From positions 1 to 64,000 of the forward strand of contig JAESUZ010003164.1 in assembly GCA_017311185.1 (NCBI GenBank): DNA of 64,000 bases. Reading direction: 5' to 3'. Below are positions 21,401 to 33,810 of this stretch, piece by piece (position 1 is the first letter of the stretch; each line of letters opens with the position of its first letter). Under the pieces are notes generated by a model. The model saw only the letters and a program-made list of their open reading frames with translations. It searched no databases and had not been told where the DNA came from. The DNA is from Proteles cristata cristata. Its lineage: Eukaryota; Chordata; Mammalia; Carnivora; Hyaenidae. A program made the position numbers and the translations under genes.

Positions 21401-23621
21401 TGGAAGTTGTTATAAATGAATTTCAATGGGAAAATATAACAAATAGTATCATTACTATCCTTTGATATTAACCATAACAACAGGTATTTAATTATAAAAT
21501 TTTATGTGAGGAGATTGAATAAAGCCTAACACGTTTTTAAGAAGCATGTACATTGATAATTCAAGGGAAAATCTAATAAAAATCCTGCCTAAGGCAAAGA
21601 AAATTTCAAATATGAATGTTTATCCAGAAATCCTGATGTACTAGGAACTCAACCAACTTACCACTAACATAGGTTGGGGATGCAGGAAAGGGTGAATAAG
21701 TTCTTTTCTCAAATTCCAGTTGAAAATTTATTTTTGTAGTTAGTAGGTGATAAAATGTCAAGCTACTTGAAATCAGCTATCCACATTTTGAAATCACAAC
21801 ATGCCACATTTAAGAAAACATCCATCCCATCTTCTGGGATGCAGGAGGTAAATAGATGCAAATACGAACTGTGTGATGCCCAGACAGGCTATTCCATGCT
21901 GCAAACATGGATCCTCATTGGATAACACAGTGCTCTTGAAATAGGTGACTCTGGGTCATATGGCCAATACATACAAATGCTCTGTTAGAGTAGCCATTAT
22001 GTTTTTGCACCTCCTGTGTATGAGCTTGCTGTTTTTATTATTACAGTTTATTTTTAACCATCTCACTCCAGTTACATCAAATACTCACCATTCCACTAAC
22101 AAACCCAAATTCTGTGCTCCTGCTCATGCCATTTGTCCCCTCAGAAGGCCCGCATGTGTGCCCTATTTTAAATTTTCTTGATGACTAATGTGACCACCAA
22201 TAAATTCCAAACCCAGAAAAATTTTCCTACCACTGATAACCCCTTAGCATATTAAGAAAAAAAAAAAAAACCTGCAAAGAACAAAGACAATATAATAATG
22301 CCCCAGGTATCCACTATTTAGAGAAAGCAAAATACTTTGGTCTCTCTTCTTTGTATTAATAAACATAATAAGTTATTGAGGTTCCTTATATTCTTTTCCT
22401 TTTCTCCACTCATATGTGCATATATCTCTATGAACAATGCGAAGTGATGTTGTATAATATCATTGCGATAGTATTTTCACAATGACCTATAATTTTCTAT
22501 TTATAATCCAAAAACTTCAAGAGATTATAAAGACTGTGAAGTCAGGTTCCATTTTTTAATAATCTTTATGCCCAGATGCTAGCATATTGTATAGTCAATG
22601 TTCTATTTAATTATAATCAAATTGAAAGATGAATAGATGAATGTGTGCATGAGAGTGCATGCATTTCTTGTGTTCATTCTAGAAATAAATTGGGCTAACA
22701 GCCAAAAAGCTAGAGAGAATTCATCAAATAATCACATCAACCTATGAATAATATTAAACAGAATAATCTTACCAGAATATAGTATAATCTTAATATTTTG
22801 ATTAAAACTTATTTTACTCTAAAATTCACATGCTTTACATGTTTTCCTTTTGAGAGATGAAATAGACATACTTTCTAGCATGATACTGAAATTATTATAT
22901 CTTCATCATAATAAAAGTTCAATATGTTTTAGCTTCCCCTACGATCTTTTTGATGTGTTTAGAATCACTTTATACCACCTTAAAAGAAAAATTCTCCCAA
23001 AAAATTGATACTGGTATCTTGGGTCGGGTTTGTTAGAAGTAATGTGTAAGATGAGGATTCAGGCTCAAGAAATGTATTATGGAAGCGATCCCAAGGGAGA
23101 CTTGAAGGGAATAGAGGAAACAGTGCAGGGGAAGAAAAGAAGTTCGAGCAACTGTGTATCTTCAGGTAAATCTCCCATCTCCACCTGATCATACAGAGGC
23201 GCTCTGGGGCGTGAGCCATATTTCAGGTTCGGTTTGTCCTGATGAAACCAAGTGGACTTTTGCTTTCTCAGCGACAAGGGCTAGAATCATCCCAAAGGGA
23301 AGTAAATTCCCAGGCACCTTTAAGTCACTCTCCCTGTTGTTGAAGGGCTCCAGTAGCATGAGAACTGTCTTCTGAGGAGGGTTGTGATCATAAACCATTA
23401 GCGGCAAACATATGAAAGAGCCTTTGGGCAAACAAAAGAGGAATCTCAGAGAATCAGTGGGGAGCACCAGTTGTGTTTGCTGCAAATAGCAACTTGCAAT
23501 TAGTATCAGATTTATTAATTTTATCAGATATGCTAAATGAGAAACTGGTTACATAAATAAAAATGTATATCTTCAAGTAAGTCCATTGCAAGTTGGAATG
23601 ATACTGGGAAATTGTTTGATT
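21401..23621. other. Unassigned non-coding sequence, about 2.2 kb
   Basis: No recognised repeat. At 22980-23485 several overlapping short frames lie on both strands (up to 98 codons, minus, 23189-23485), with local CpGs near 23200-23275. No protein family is recognisable. Confidence 0.45.
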
Positions 23622-23638
23622 TAACATGAGAAAATCTT

Positions 23639-23852
23639 GGGGTGCCTGGGTGGCTCAGTCAGTTAAGCGTCCGATTTAGGCTCAGGTCATGATCTTATGC
23701 TTTGTGGGTTCGAGCTCCACGTGAGGCTCTGTGCTAAAAGCCAGTTCAAAGCCTGGAGCCTGCTTCAGATTCTGTATCTCCCTCTCTCTGTGACCCTCCC
23801 CTGCTCATGCTCTCTCTATCTCTCAGAAATAAATAAAAAACATTGAAAAAAA
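23639..23852 (+). mobile_element. Felid CAN-SINE
   Basis: Head 'ggggtgcctgggtggctcag'. Target duplications 'taacatgagaaaatctt' (23622-23638) and 'taacatgggaatatctt' (23853-23869) differ at two bases. Confidence 0.96.
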
Positions 23853-24127
23853 TAACATGGGAATATCTTTATGATATAGTATGGATAAAAAAGCAGGTTA
23901 CAAAACAATATGTGTAGTACAAGCACACTAAATCTTAATTTAAGGACCTAACATATCAATATGTAATTTTATGTATGTATTTGCAATATTATTTTTATAA
24001 TTTGATTTTGAAATCCAACAATTTATGTCATGATTTATATAAAGAGATGGGATGGACAGGACTTCTACAGGAGATTAAATCTCTAAAGGCAGACAACATA
24101 GAAGTTATTCCAGGCATGGTGAATTCT

Positions 24128-24351
24128 GTTTTGTTTAACATTTTTAAATGTTTATTTTATTTTTGAGAGAACGAGATAGAACATTAGTAAGGGGAGGGGC
24201 AGAGAGAGAGAGGAAGACACAGAATTTGAAGCAGACACCAGGCTCTGAGAGGTCAGCACAGATCCCAACATGGGACTCAACCTCATGAACCATGAGATCA
24301 TGACCTGAGCTGAAGTCAGATGCTTAACTGACTGAGCCACCCAGACACCCC
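24128..24351 (-). mobile_element. Felid CAN-SINE
   Basis: Reverse copy ending 'gagccacccagacaccc'. Target duplications 'caggcatggtgaattct' (24111-24127) and 'cagcatggtgaattct' (24352-24367) differ by one G. The 76-codon minus frame 24152-24382 is SINE-derived. Confidence 0.96.
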
Positions 24352-24367
24352 CAGCATGGTGAATTCT

Positions 24368-25884
24368 AAGAAGTTTTGACATAAATTAGGGTTCCAATGC
24401 ATTTTAAGAAAATACATTGGCATTAGGCAGATACAATAAAGGTCATCAGCTTAATCAAGCAGTTAAAAGCTTATACACCAAATATAAATTCTTTCTCTAT
24501 AGGAAAGGTTCTAGTTCCAGGGATGGAGTTTGTCAACTCCCTAGTGGGACAGTGTTGTCATTATTTCTTTTCAAGAATTTATAACTCTGTTTCAGTCTTA
24601 CAGAGGGAGAGATGTTCTTAGAAAATACCAGTTGATGGTTTGGGAAAGGATCTGAATACAGCCTCAGTCCTACAAAACAGGCAAATACATAGTGGAGAGC
24701 ACTGTCATTCTGGAAGAACCAGGGTCATATCTAAGGGCATCAGGAATTTTGAGATGAATTAGACTTGGAACAATATTGTTATGTTTTCTAGTATCATTAA
24801 GACATAATTCCAAGTTTTCTATATTGAATTAACATTATGTTAGGACTGCTTCCATTACAAGTAATAGAGAATTCAATGCAAATCATCTTAAAAAAGAAAG
24901 AAAACAAAAACAAAGGGCAGAATTTATCAGGATAGCAGGCTAAAGGAGGACATGAAGGACATGAACTTTCAAGGTTCAATTTCAATCTATATGTTGGCTC
25001 TACATTGGACACCTTTTCTGTTTGCTCTGTGTTCCTGTAGCCTTTTTATTCCTAGTAACAAGATATATGATCCCAAAATATATGCTATCTTTTTAGGACC
25101 TTTTAGCAGAAAGGATGATTTCTTTCCCCAACTGTTTTCTGAAGCCTAGCACTTGAGTGTCATTGCATGGTGTTGGCTACAATGTCCTTCTCAGAATAAT
25201 CATGGTTATCAAGGGGGTGCAAAGTTCTGATGTCAGTGTTAAGGTCACATTATGTCAAAAGGATGCTCCGTGGAGTTGACTGCATCCAAGTCCTGTGGAT
25301 GAAGGATGTGCAGGAATGGTCACTGCTGGAGGAAAATCAGCACTCTGCCTCCATAAGGGCAAATGAAATTGGATGAACACTCACTTTGCAAACATCTTTT
25401 CTCTCTCAGGAAATAAAAAGAAATTGGAACAGAGAATAGAATGACACTGAAATTCCTAGTGAGGAACATCAAAGAGTCTAGCTGATGAGGCAAAAATAAA
25501 AGATGCAATAAAACATTGTTGACAATAGCTTCTGTTACTTATAAATTTTAGAAAGATATGTTAACTATTTTGGGATTAGGATGACAAATATATCTTTTAT
25601 TGTTTGTTTTTTGTTTATTTGCTTTCAGTTTCCTGGGGCATGATTCATCTAGGATGCTTTTGTTAATAAATTTAAAGCAAAGTTTCCTTTATCAAACCTA
25701 ACAATCTTCATTTCAAAGATCTTCATTTAATTTAGGAAGTACTATTCTTCAGCTCCTGGATATCAGTTATAAAGAATAGATTAAGCATACTTAGCACAAG
25801 CCCATTCTTAAATAAATTGGGATTTCTAACAGTGATATTTTATAACATTATATTTTTAAAAATACACATACTTTGCTCCTCTAC
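24368..25884. other. Unassigned non-coding sequence
   Basis: AT-rich with no repeat recognised with confidence. Short frames near 24797-25508 have no family resemblance. Confidence 0.45.
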
Positions 25885-26186
25885 ATTTTTTTCCCATCAT
25901 GATAAATGTTCTCTTTAATCCATATTACCTGGCTCACCCATCCCCTCCCCACATCTCCCCTCTGGTATCCATCAGTTTGTTCTCTATAGTTGAGTCTGTT
26001 TCATGTTTAGTTTCTCTCTCTCTCTCTATCTATCTATCTCTTTCTCTCTCTCTCCCTCTCTTTCTCCTTTGCTCATTTGTTTTTTCTTGAAGTCCACATA
26101 TGAGTGAAGTCATATGTTATTTGTCTTTATTTGATTTATTTTACTTAGCATTATACTCTCTAGCTCCATCCATGTTGTTGCAAACC
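25885..26186 (-). mobile_element. L1 3' UTR, antisense; 3' half of an inverted L1
   Basis: Complement of the carnivore L1 3' UTR, with phrases such as 'cagtttgttctctatagttg' (25973) and 'ctccatccatgttgttgc' (26163). The homologous sense sequence occurs at 47100-47400. A CT-rich microsatellite (26013-26063) lies where the sense UTR has its GA tract. The extreme L1 3' end and poly-A are missing or decayed. It abuts the oppositely oriented ORF2 segment at about 26183-26187. Confidence 0.85.
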
Positions 26187-27170
26187 ACAAAAGATCCCAA
26201 ATATCCAAAGCAATCTTGAAAAAAACAAAACAAAACTGGAGATATCACAATTCCAGATTTCAAGGTAATTACAAAGCTATAGAAACCAAAACAGTATGGT
26301 ACTGGCACAAAAATCAAAACATAGATTAATGGAACAGAAAAAAAAAAAGAAATAACCCACAATTATATGGTCAATTAATCAACAAAAGAGAAAAGAGTAT
26401 CCAATGGGAAAAAGACAGTCTTTTGAATAAATGGTGTTGGGAAAATTGGACAACTATTTCCAAAGGAATGAAACTGGGCTACTTTCTTACACTATACAAA
26501 AAAATTCCAATTGGATTAAAGACCTCAATGTGAGACCTGAAACTATAAAATACTAGAAAAGAGCACAGGCAGTAATTTCTCTGGCATTGTCTGTAGCAAC
26601 ATTTTTCTGGAAGTCTCCTGAGGCAAGGGAAATAAAGGCAAATATAAACTATTGGGACAATAACAAAATTAAAAGCTCTGCACAGCAAAGAAAACAGTCA
26701 ACAAAATTAAAGGGCAACCTATTGCATGGGAGAAAATATTTGCAAATGACATATCTGATAAAGCATTGGTTTCTAAAATATATAAAGAATGGATAAAACT
26801 CAACAGCCAAAAATTGAACAATAATCCAATTAAAATATGGGCAGAAGGGGTGCCTCGGTGTCTCAGTTAAGCATCTAACTATTTTTGCTCAGGTCATGAT
26901 CTCATGGTTTGTGAATTCAAGCCCCACATCAGGCTCTGGGCTGACAGTGTGGAGCCTGCTTGGGATTCTCTCTCTCTCCCTCTCTCAAAATAAATAAATA
27001 AACTTAAAAAAATTTGGGCAGAAGACATGAAGAGACATTTCTCCAAGACATACAGATTGCCAACAGACATATAAAAGGCATTCAATATCACTCATCATCA
27101 GGAATATGCAGATCAAAACAACAAGATATCACTTCACCCTAGTAAGAATGGATAAAATTAAAACACAAGA
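26183..27170 (+). pseudogene. L1 ORF2 (reverse transcriptase) 3'-part fragment, inverted relative to its 3' UTR
   Basis: Reads as the C-terminal portion of L1 ORF2: 'tggtactggcacaaaaatca' (26298), 'ggtgttgggaaaattgg' (26432), 'acatgaagagacatttctcc' (27026), 'actcatcatcaggaatatgc' (27091). The frame is broken by stops and small changes, so it is dead. It is truncated at both ends and split by the SINE at 26847. L1 ORF2 encodes the endonuclease/reverse transcriptase used for target-primed insertion; only downstream coding sequence remains here. The opposite orientation to the adjoining UTR fits a twin-priming insertion. Confidence 0.9.
26847..27010 (+). mobile_element. CAN-SINE inside the L1 fragment
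   Basis: Head 'ggggtgcctcggtgtctcag'. Target duplications 'aatatgggcagaag' (26833-26846) and 'aatttgggcagaag' (27011-27024) are L1 ORF2 sequence, proving that it landed after the L1. Confidence 0.95.
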
Positions 27171-27306
27171 AACTTGCATATATCTTATTTATATTATACT
27201 TACTTACACTGCTACAGAGACTTAATGTTTAAATTTTAAAATAAATTATTGCCACACAATACAAGAATTTAGTATATATATTGAATTTAAATATGAACTC
27301 CACTTT

Positions 27307-27515
27307 ATTTATTTATTTTTTTCATTTATTTCTGAGAAAGAGAATGAACAGGGGAGGGTCAGAGAGAGAGAGAGAGACACAGAATCTAAAACAGGCCCCA
27401 GGCTCTGAGCCAGCTGTCAGCACATAGCCCAACACGAGGCTCAAACCCACAAACCGTGAGATCATGACCTGAGCAGAAGTTGGACATCCAACCAACTGAG
27501 TCACGCAGGTGCCCC
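27307..27515 (-). mobile_element. Felid CAN-SINE
   Basis: Reverse copy ending 'cacgcaggtgcccc'. Target duplications 'tgaactccacttt' (27294-27306) and 'tgaacttcacttt' (27516-27528) differ at one base. Confidence 0.96.
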
Positions 27516-27528
27516 TGAACTTCACTTT

Positions 27529-28229
27529 TAATATCATTGTTTAGTGTCATAACAAAAACAGGTCATGATTGATATCTTCTTCAGACACCAGGTAGGGTTT
27601 ATATCAATATAAAAGTAGAGTCAGATGAGTTGCTATTGAGCATCAGTGAATTCAAATGTATATAAGTTTGCATAATCGCCCCTTGCCTTCATCTCTAATC
27701 ATTTTTTTTAGTGAATTAACTGTCAACCATCGCACTTTCAAACCAAACTAAGGAAAGGCAATTTAGTCAGATGCTCACTGACTAAAGAAAGATACCTGAT
27801 AAAAATATAATTTATTTTACTGTATACAGTGATAAAATATGCATAACTATGCATTTAATCAATTAGCTTAAATAGGCCATTCTATTAACCTAGAGGATAT
27901 TTCAATTACACAGGCAACCAACCTGTTTAGAGCTAGATGTAAGTCTTGTACTTGGTTTTGATAAGAAAGTTGCCAGTATGTTCTTCCATGAAAATTGCTA
28001 TTTTTTAGGTGTTAGAAATTCAATTATCTAATAAATCATAAATGAATAGAAATGTAGTGTCCAGAAGTTCAGAGTGATGAAAATGGATGCATGGATATTG
28101 GTGGTAGAGGGGTTTGGGTCATTTACCTATTTAATTCTGTCTAATAGGGTAAGTCCGGGCAGTTAAAAAGTGCAGAAAATGTATCAACAACAGTTAAAGG
28201 AACTGAGAAAACATAACTTAAAAAATAAC
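27529..28229. other. Unassigned AT-rich sequence
   Basis: No repeat or gene recognised. Confidence 0.5.
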
Positions 28230-28237
28230 AAGTTTAT

Positions 28238-28427
28238 GGGGTGCTTGGGTGGATCTCTCTGTTAAGCTTCTGTCTCTTTATTTCGGCCCAGGTCATGCAT
28301 CAGGCTTCATGCTGTCAGTTCAGAGCCTTCTTGGGATTCTTTCTCACCCTCTTTCTCTGACCCTCCTGTGCTTGCTTGCTCTCTTTCTCTCTCTCTCTCT
28401 CAAAATAAATAAATAAACTTTAAAAAT
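28238..28427 (+). mobile_element. CAN-SINE, diverged, with an internal deletion
   Basis: Head 'ggggtgcttgggtggatctc'. The box B region after 'ggcccaggtcatg' is shortened, so part of the tRNA-like half is lost. Flanks 'aagtttat' at 28230-28237 and 28428-28435 match. Confidence 0.9.
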
Positions 28428-28547
28428 AAGTTTATTTGACCATCTTTAAATAACCTCTACTAACCTATCGGAGTAGGCAGAGACTACTTTCTGGGAAGCT
28501 CAAAACCACAAATGAAAAGGACAGATGAGAAAAAGAGAAAGGCAGAT

Positions 28548-28625
28548 AATAATGTAAGAACTTTCTAACAATGGTACCAATTCAACAGTGGAACAGGCTG
28601 ATTTGGAAGTTAATGGTCTTTCCAA
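28548..28625 (+). repeat. Ancient L2/CR1-class remnant
   Basis: 'gtaagaactttctaacaatgg' followed by 'caacagtggaacaggctg' resembles a conserved phrase of old CR1/L2-like repeats. Short and tentative. Confidence 0.4.
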
Positions 28626-28649
28626 AACAGGAAGGAATGGACAAAGAAA

Positions 28650-28870
28650 TGTGTATTTATTAAACAACTCTTGGACTAGTCTCTAGAATCAGAATGTTGT
28701 ATATATTGCCTCATCATATCCCCACGCACCCATGAGCTGGCTAATATTACCCTTATTTAGATGAGGGAAACAGACTCAGGGTGATATTCCAGACCCCAGA
28801 GCTGGATAGAAGTACAGTCAACTTGTAGTCCCAAATCTATTTGACTACAAAAACTGTAACAAGTAGAGAT
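28650..28870 (-). repeat. MIR, reverse orientation
   Basis: Order of phrases: 'attaaacaactcttgga', then 'tagatgagggaaacagactcag' (28757), then 'tagtcccaaatctatttgac' (28827). This follows the complement of MIR (core, polar segment, head). Confidence 0.75.
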
Positions 28871-28982
28871 GGGATGAGCGTTGTTAAAAACATCATAAAG
28901 GAGATTGCTTCCACAGTCAATGGCAAGTACACTAGATGATTATTGAAATCCCCCAGGGCTGGTTAATAATATCACTGGTGTT

Positions 28983-29205
28983 GGGGCACCTGGGTGGCTC
29001 AGTCAGTTAAGCGTCCGACTTCAGCTCAGGTCACAATCTCATGGTTCGTGGGTTTGAGCCCCACATCAGGCTCTGTGCTGACAGCTACCTCAGAGCCTGG
29101 AGCCTGTTTCAGATTCTGTGTCTCCCTCTCTCTCTGACCCTCCCCTGCTCATCATGCTAGCTCTCTCTCTCTCTCTCTCTCTCTCTCAGAAATAAAACAT
29201 TAAAA
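28983..29205 (+). mobile_element. Felid CAN-SINE with perfect 15-bp target duplication
   Basis: Head 'ggggcacctgggtggctcag', long (CT)n tract 29161-29187, short A tail. Flanks 'aatatcactggtgtt' at 28968-28982 and 29206-29220 are identical, suggesting a fairly recent insertion. Confidence 0.97.
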
Positions 29206-29220
29206 AATATCACTGGTGTT

Positions 29221-29395
29221 ATACATAGAATATATACTAAATATAATAGTAACAGTTATTATATATATTATATATAAAACATAATATCACTTGTATTATG
29301 GAATACTTTGTGAGATATATCTATATAAATAGATAGAGATAAATCCATAGATCTATCTATCTAGGTATATGCACAGCTATACACATATCTCCCCA
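29221..29395. repeat. AT-rich low-complexity tract
   Basis: TATATA and TCTATCTA-like runs with little other structure, next to the SINE at 28983. Confidence 0.8.
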
Positions 29396-31662
29396 GGGCT
29401 ACCGTGTCTGACGTGGACACAGGAGCTAGGATAGAGGTTGGCATTTTTATAAGGAAATTTTCCTACAACTGGAAAAGTTGACATCATGGTTTATAGCTTT
29501 GACATCTTCCTGTGTAATGACCCCTCAGCCAAAAAAAGGGTCAGTATCAATAGGCCATTCTTGCGACATTGACAAGGGAGCATAATATTCAGTCACACTA
29601 ATTAGAGATACAGCGCTCAACCTTCTAATGGTTTCTGGCAAGTCTCCATGCAAGCTGCCCATTGCACTGATAGAAAGTGGTTGTTCTGTTCTTTTCAGTC
29701 TTATTTAAAGATGGAAACTTCCCATATTTATGCATAAAGTCATATCAAAGATAGTTATAAAAAAAAATAATGGACTGTTGCATAAGCATGTGGAAAATTG
29801 TTTCTCCTGCAAGCCATTTGAAATGAAATCATTCTTGGTATTTAGGTTTTGAAATTCAGTGAAGTATTTTTTTGTCAAAGGGCTTAACTGAAATTAAAAT
29901 GTGCTTTGGATAATGAGCTGGGCAGGGTTAACTTCCTAACCAGGCAGTTGAGTCTCAAAGTGAATATATGCTTCGGGATGGCTGAGTGAGTGAAGAAGGG
30001 ACCTTAAGAAACTTAACTAGAAAGCATGGTAAATGTTTTAAAAATAGTTATATCAGTTGTTCAGAAATTTTAAACAGAATCTGGTTTTTATTTTTCTTCT
30101 TGTAATATTTTCTCACCTTAAGCAACATGTAGTTAGAAATGTGGATAAACGAAGAAAAAAATTAAAGAAAGAATCAACAGTGCTATCTTCTCTTAGTATC
30201 TCATTTGCTGGAAAGACAGGGAAAAGAATCAGAAATAAGAAGAAGGAGCCTCAAGAACCCAGAAAATCAAAAAGAAGGGAGCTCAGGATGACTAATTGAA
30301 AGCAGAATGGTATTTACAACTTTCCCTGCTACTATTCTGATTTGAACCCTCCTTAATGCATAAAATATGATAACCTGTTTTCTAAATTACTCTGTTACAT
30401 TTATTTTAATTTGTGATGTAATCTTTTCTTTTTCAGCTGCATCTGCAGTGGTTAGAGTCAAAAGAACCTCAGCCTTCTAATATTTGTTCATGTTTTCTCT
30501 CTCGATAAAGATATTAGAAATGGCCGTGCATGTTTATCTATCTCTGTCTTTCAGGCATGCACATCTCCATCCCCCTTTCTCTCTTAAAGGCAGAACCTCA
30601 TCTTGCCTTTGCAGAGAATAACCCTGCCCTTGGCTAAGTCAGAACATCTGGTTCCTGATCTCATGGTCCTTGGAAGATAAGCAAAAAGTAAAATTGTTCT
30701 GAATTCCCATTGTCTTCTCTAATAAGCTTTTTATAAGATAATAATTGTCACCTTGGGAAATGGAAAAATGATAGAAATAATCACATTCAATCCTGGACCA
30801 AATCTGTAATTAAGAACTGAGAAAAGGGAGCATGATTGCAAATATAGGGATCTGACATTCATGCATGAACTTCAGGAGTGACAGGGTCAGTCACAGAGAG
30901 ATTGAAACTTCTGGCACTCGGAAAAATATTTCTTCTGGCAAATTCACAAAGTTTAGTCAAATCACTGAAACAAGTCTATTTGGAGAACATGAAATGCTAG
31001 ACTATAAAATTTTAACAGAGTCATTTTACATGCAAACAAGAAAACATCTGCTGAGCAGAAATAACCACAATGCATCCTGAAGTCTAGAAAGCACAGCTAC
31101 ATAAAGTTGGGATTTTTCCATTTAGAAGAAAAATAGCAAAATATTATAGTAACTAAATAATGTAAATGTCTAGGTTAACCTAACTGATGGAAATCAAATA
31201 CATTCAACACTGTTATCTTCTCTTACAGTAGCAAGACCAGGGAAATCTTGGAAGAAAAGCTAGCTGATGCAAAATGACAAAGGATATGTGCTTACTGCTA
31301 TTTTTTCCTCATTTTGACATTTCTTCCTTTCAAATGATCTATTTAGATCACATTGCAGTGAGAAGTAATAGACTTCATACATGTGGATGGACATCTACAT
31401 ACATGCTACTTCCATGTTCTAATGTTCTTTTTGGAAATTGAGAACTAAGTAGAATCACTTCAAGAGCAATACAAAAAAATCTCCTTTTTCTTCTGCCTCA
31501 GATTTTCCAACTATTAAGATTTTACCATCTTTTCTATACCAGCAAAACCCTCCTCTCCCTCCCCCATTTTCTCCCATCCTCCCTCATTCTCTCCCTCTTT
31601 CTCTCTCCCCACTGATTGGAACAGAATATAGAACCAGAGTGTTCCCAGAATAATAGAATCTT
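29396..31662. other. Unique non-coding sequence, about 2.3 kb
   Basis: No recognised repeats. 29400-29760 keeps scattered CpGs and a non-repetitive texture. The 80-codon plus frame at 30057-30299 is Lys/Arg-rich from A-rich codons and has no recognised motif; the 71-codon frame at 30865-31080 likewise. Confidence 0.45.
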
Positions 31663-31676
31663 TAGAATGAATTTTC

Positions 31677-31893
31677 CTTTTTTTTTTTGGTAATCTTTTA
31701 AAGTTTATTTATTTTTGAGAGAAGAGACAGAGTGTGAGTGGGGGCGGGGCAGGGAGAGAAGGAGACAGAGTCCAAAGCAGGCTCCAGGCTCTGAGCTGTC
31801 CGCACAGAGCCCAAGGCGGGGCTCAAACCCACTAACTGTGAGATTGTTACCAGAGCTGAAGTCACACGCTTAACTGAGCCACCCAGGTGCCCC
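31677..31893 (-). mobile_element. Felid CAN-SINE
   Basis: Reverse copy with poly-T start and 'ccacccaggtgcccc' end. Target duplications 'tagaatgaattttc' (31663-31676) and 'tagaaagaattttc' (31894-31907) differ at one base. Confidence 0.96.
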
Positions 31894-32126
31894 TAGAAAG
31901 AATTTTCTTACTTGGCTCTGAAGTTTTCTGGGTTTGGTTCTCCAATCTGGTTAGATTTTAAAACATTAATGACTTTGTTTCCAAAGATGAAAGGGGGACT
32001 GGTAGTCTGTGGCATGGAGTGACAAGTTTTACTCAAAATATCGTTTGTACATACCTGTAATCAAGTACCTATAGAAGTCATGGCTCTAGGTAGCAGAATA
32101 ATTGCTGCATTAGAAAATCCAGTCAA

Positions 32127-32358
32127 GGGGCGCCTGGGTAGCTCAGTCGGTTAAGTGTCTGACTTTGGCTCAGGTCATGATCTCATGGTTCATGGGTTCC
32201 AGCCCTGTGTGGGCTCTGTGCTGACAGTCAGCTCAGAGCATGGAGTCTGCTTCAAATTCTGTGTCTCCCTCTCTCTTTGACCCTCCCCTGCTCACGCTAT
32301 GTCTGTGTGTCTTTCTCTCTCTCAGAAATAAGTAAAACAGTAAAAAAAATTAAAAAAA
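32127..32358 (+). mobile_element. Felid CAN-SINE
   Basis: Head 'ggggcgcctgggtagctcag' with the CpG still present. Target duplications 'agaaaatccagtcaa' (32112-32126) and 'agaaaattcagtcaa' (32359-32373) differ at one base. Confidence 0.97.
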
Positions 32359-32373
32359 GAAAATTCAGTCAAA

Positions 32374-32852
32374 ATTGGTTGCATACTAGGGTTAGGTGGG
32401 ATATTATTAGTTGGGTAGGACTGTGATGACAAGGTATAAAAACCGGATGCAAAAGGAATTAAATCTGCTCTATATGCCTCCTCCTCCACCCCAGGAGACT
32501 GAAACTCCCCAGGACATAAAATTAGAATCAGTGGGTCCAAGTTGCAAGGTCAGTGTTTGAGCCAAAATAATGAGAAACATTTTTAACACTCAGAACAATC
32601 CAAAGATAAATAAACTGTCGAAACTAAATGAGTTTTCTTATTGAAAGTCTCCACATGCTGGCTGAGCTACTTGCGCGGTGGAGGAGTGCGCTGTAACACA
32701 GCACCAACATGCATCAGGTTGTTGGTAAGCCTAGTAACCTTTAGAATCCCTACCGCTGACTGCAACTGCTAGTTAGTAGAGCATAAGTTTTATATTTTGC
32801 AGCTAAATTACCCACGACGCTTAGAAAATAATAGGTGTGTAAAACTTACATT
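32374..32852. other. Unique sequence with a small CpG cluster
   Basis: No repeat recognised. The stretch near 32670-32692 has three CpGs in about 20 bp ('cttgcgcggtggagg' then 'gtgcgctg'). Confidence 0.45.
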
Positions 32853-32866
32853 AAGATTAATCTTTT

Positions 32867-33079
32867 TAGGAGCACCTGGGTGGCTCAGTCGGTTGTGGGT
32901 CCAACTTCGGCTTAGGTCATGATCTCACAGTTGATGAGTTTGAACCCTGCGTCGGGCTCTCTGCGGACAGCTCAGAGCCTTAAGTCAGCTTCGGATTCTG
33001 TGTCTCCCTCTCTCTGCCCCTCTCCCACTAGCACTCTGTCTCTCTTCTTAAAATAAATACACATTAAAAATTTTTTTAA
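32867..33079 (+). mobile_element. Felid CAN-SINE
   Basis: Head 'ggagcacctgggtggctcag'. Identical target duplications 'aagattaatctttt' at 32853-32866 and 33080-33093. The target is nearly palindromic. Confidence 0.96.
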
Positions 33080-33319
33080 AAGATTAATCTTTTCAATATA
33101 TTATAACAGTTCATATGTATGATAAACTGGAACTCATATGATTATTATACAGTGATTATAATATATTAGGAAGTGTTCTATGTTCTATATGTGTTGTTTT
33201 TATCCTTTGTGCCTGTTCATAGTCAAAAAGGAAAAGACTCACAATTAAATTGATTTATCATATCATAATCTCTCAATTACGATAATTTACTTTTACCATA
33301 AACACTATTGCATGCCTAA

Positions 33320-33810
33320 GTTATCTATTATCAGCATATTGCTGAGTAGCAAACTGGCCTAAGCTTAGTGGCTTAAAACAACATCAGTTTATTGTTTCAT
33401 ACTTACATATGGGTTTACTAAATCCTTCTACTGGTGTGGGCCAGGCTCACCAGTGTTCAAGTGAGGTTACTCGAGTATCTGTGGTCAGGTAATGAGCTGG
33501 CTGAAAAGTGGCTATGTGGGATAGTAGGGGCCAGTAAGCTCTGTTCACATTTTATCCTATAGCAAGCTAGCCTCTTTCTTTTTCTTGTCTCACAGTAGGG
33601 TTTCAAGAGACCGATCAGAAACATGCAAGTCTTCCTGGGGCCTAGGCTTGACACTGGTATACCAGTGCTCACATTGTGTTCTAAAATAACTTGCTATGGA
33701 CTGAAGCAACTCACAGGCCAGAACAGTAAATAGTCTTTACCTGTGAGAGAAGAAACAACATTGCCAAGGACATGCATACCACGAGAATGGAAATATAGGA
33801 AAATTTTAGC
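33320..33810 (-). repeat. Old mammalian LTR-like repeat, copy A
   Basis: Contains 'agtggcttaaaacaac' (33367-33382), 'gggccaggctcac' near 33438 and 'aactcacaggccagaacag' near 33708, in the same order as 46170-46640. Such phrases belong to antisense LTR repeats of the MaLR/ERVL age class; the exact family is not assigned. Ends are approximate. Confidence 0.5.

Noticed and set aside
23154..23485. Overlapping frames on both strands, possible small gene or pseudogene
   Set aside because: No recognisable protein in any frame and no poly-A or splice pattern.
26013..26063. CT/TCTA-rich microsatellite as an independent feature
   Set aside because: It coincides with the complement of the GA tract normal for the L1 3' UTR.
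30057..30299. Lys/Arg-rich 80-codon frame resembling a basic nuclear protein
   Set aside because: The basic residues come from A-rich codons (AAA, AGA, AAG). No known motif or gene context.
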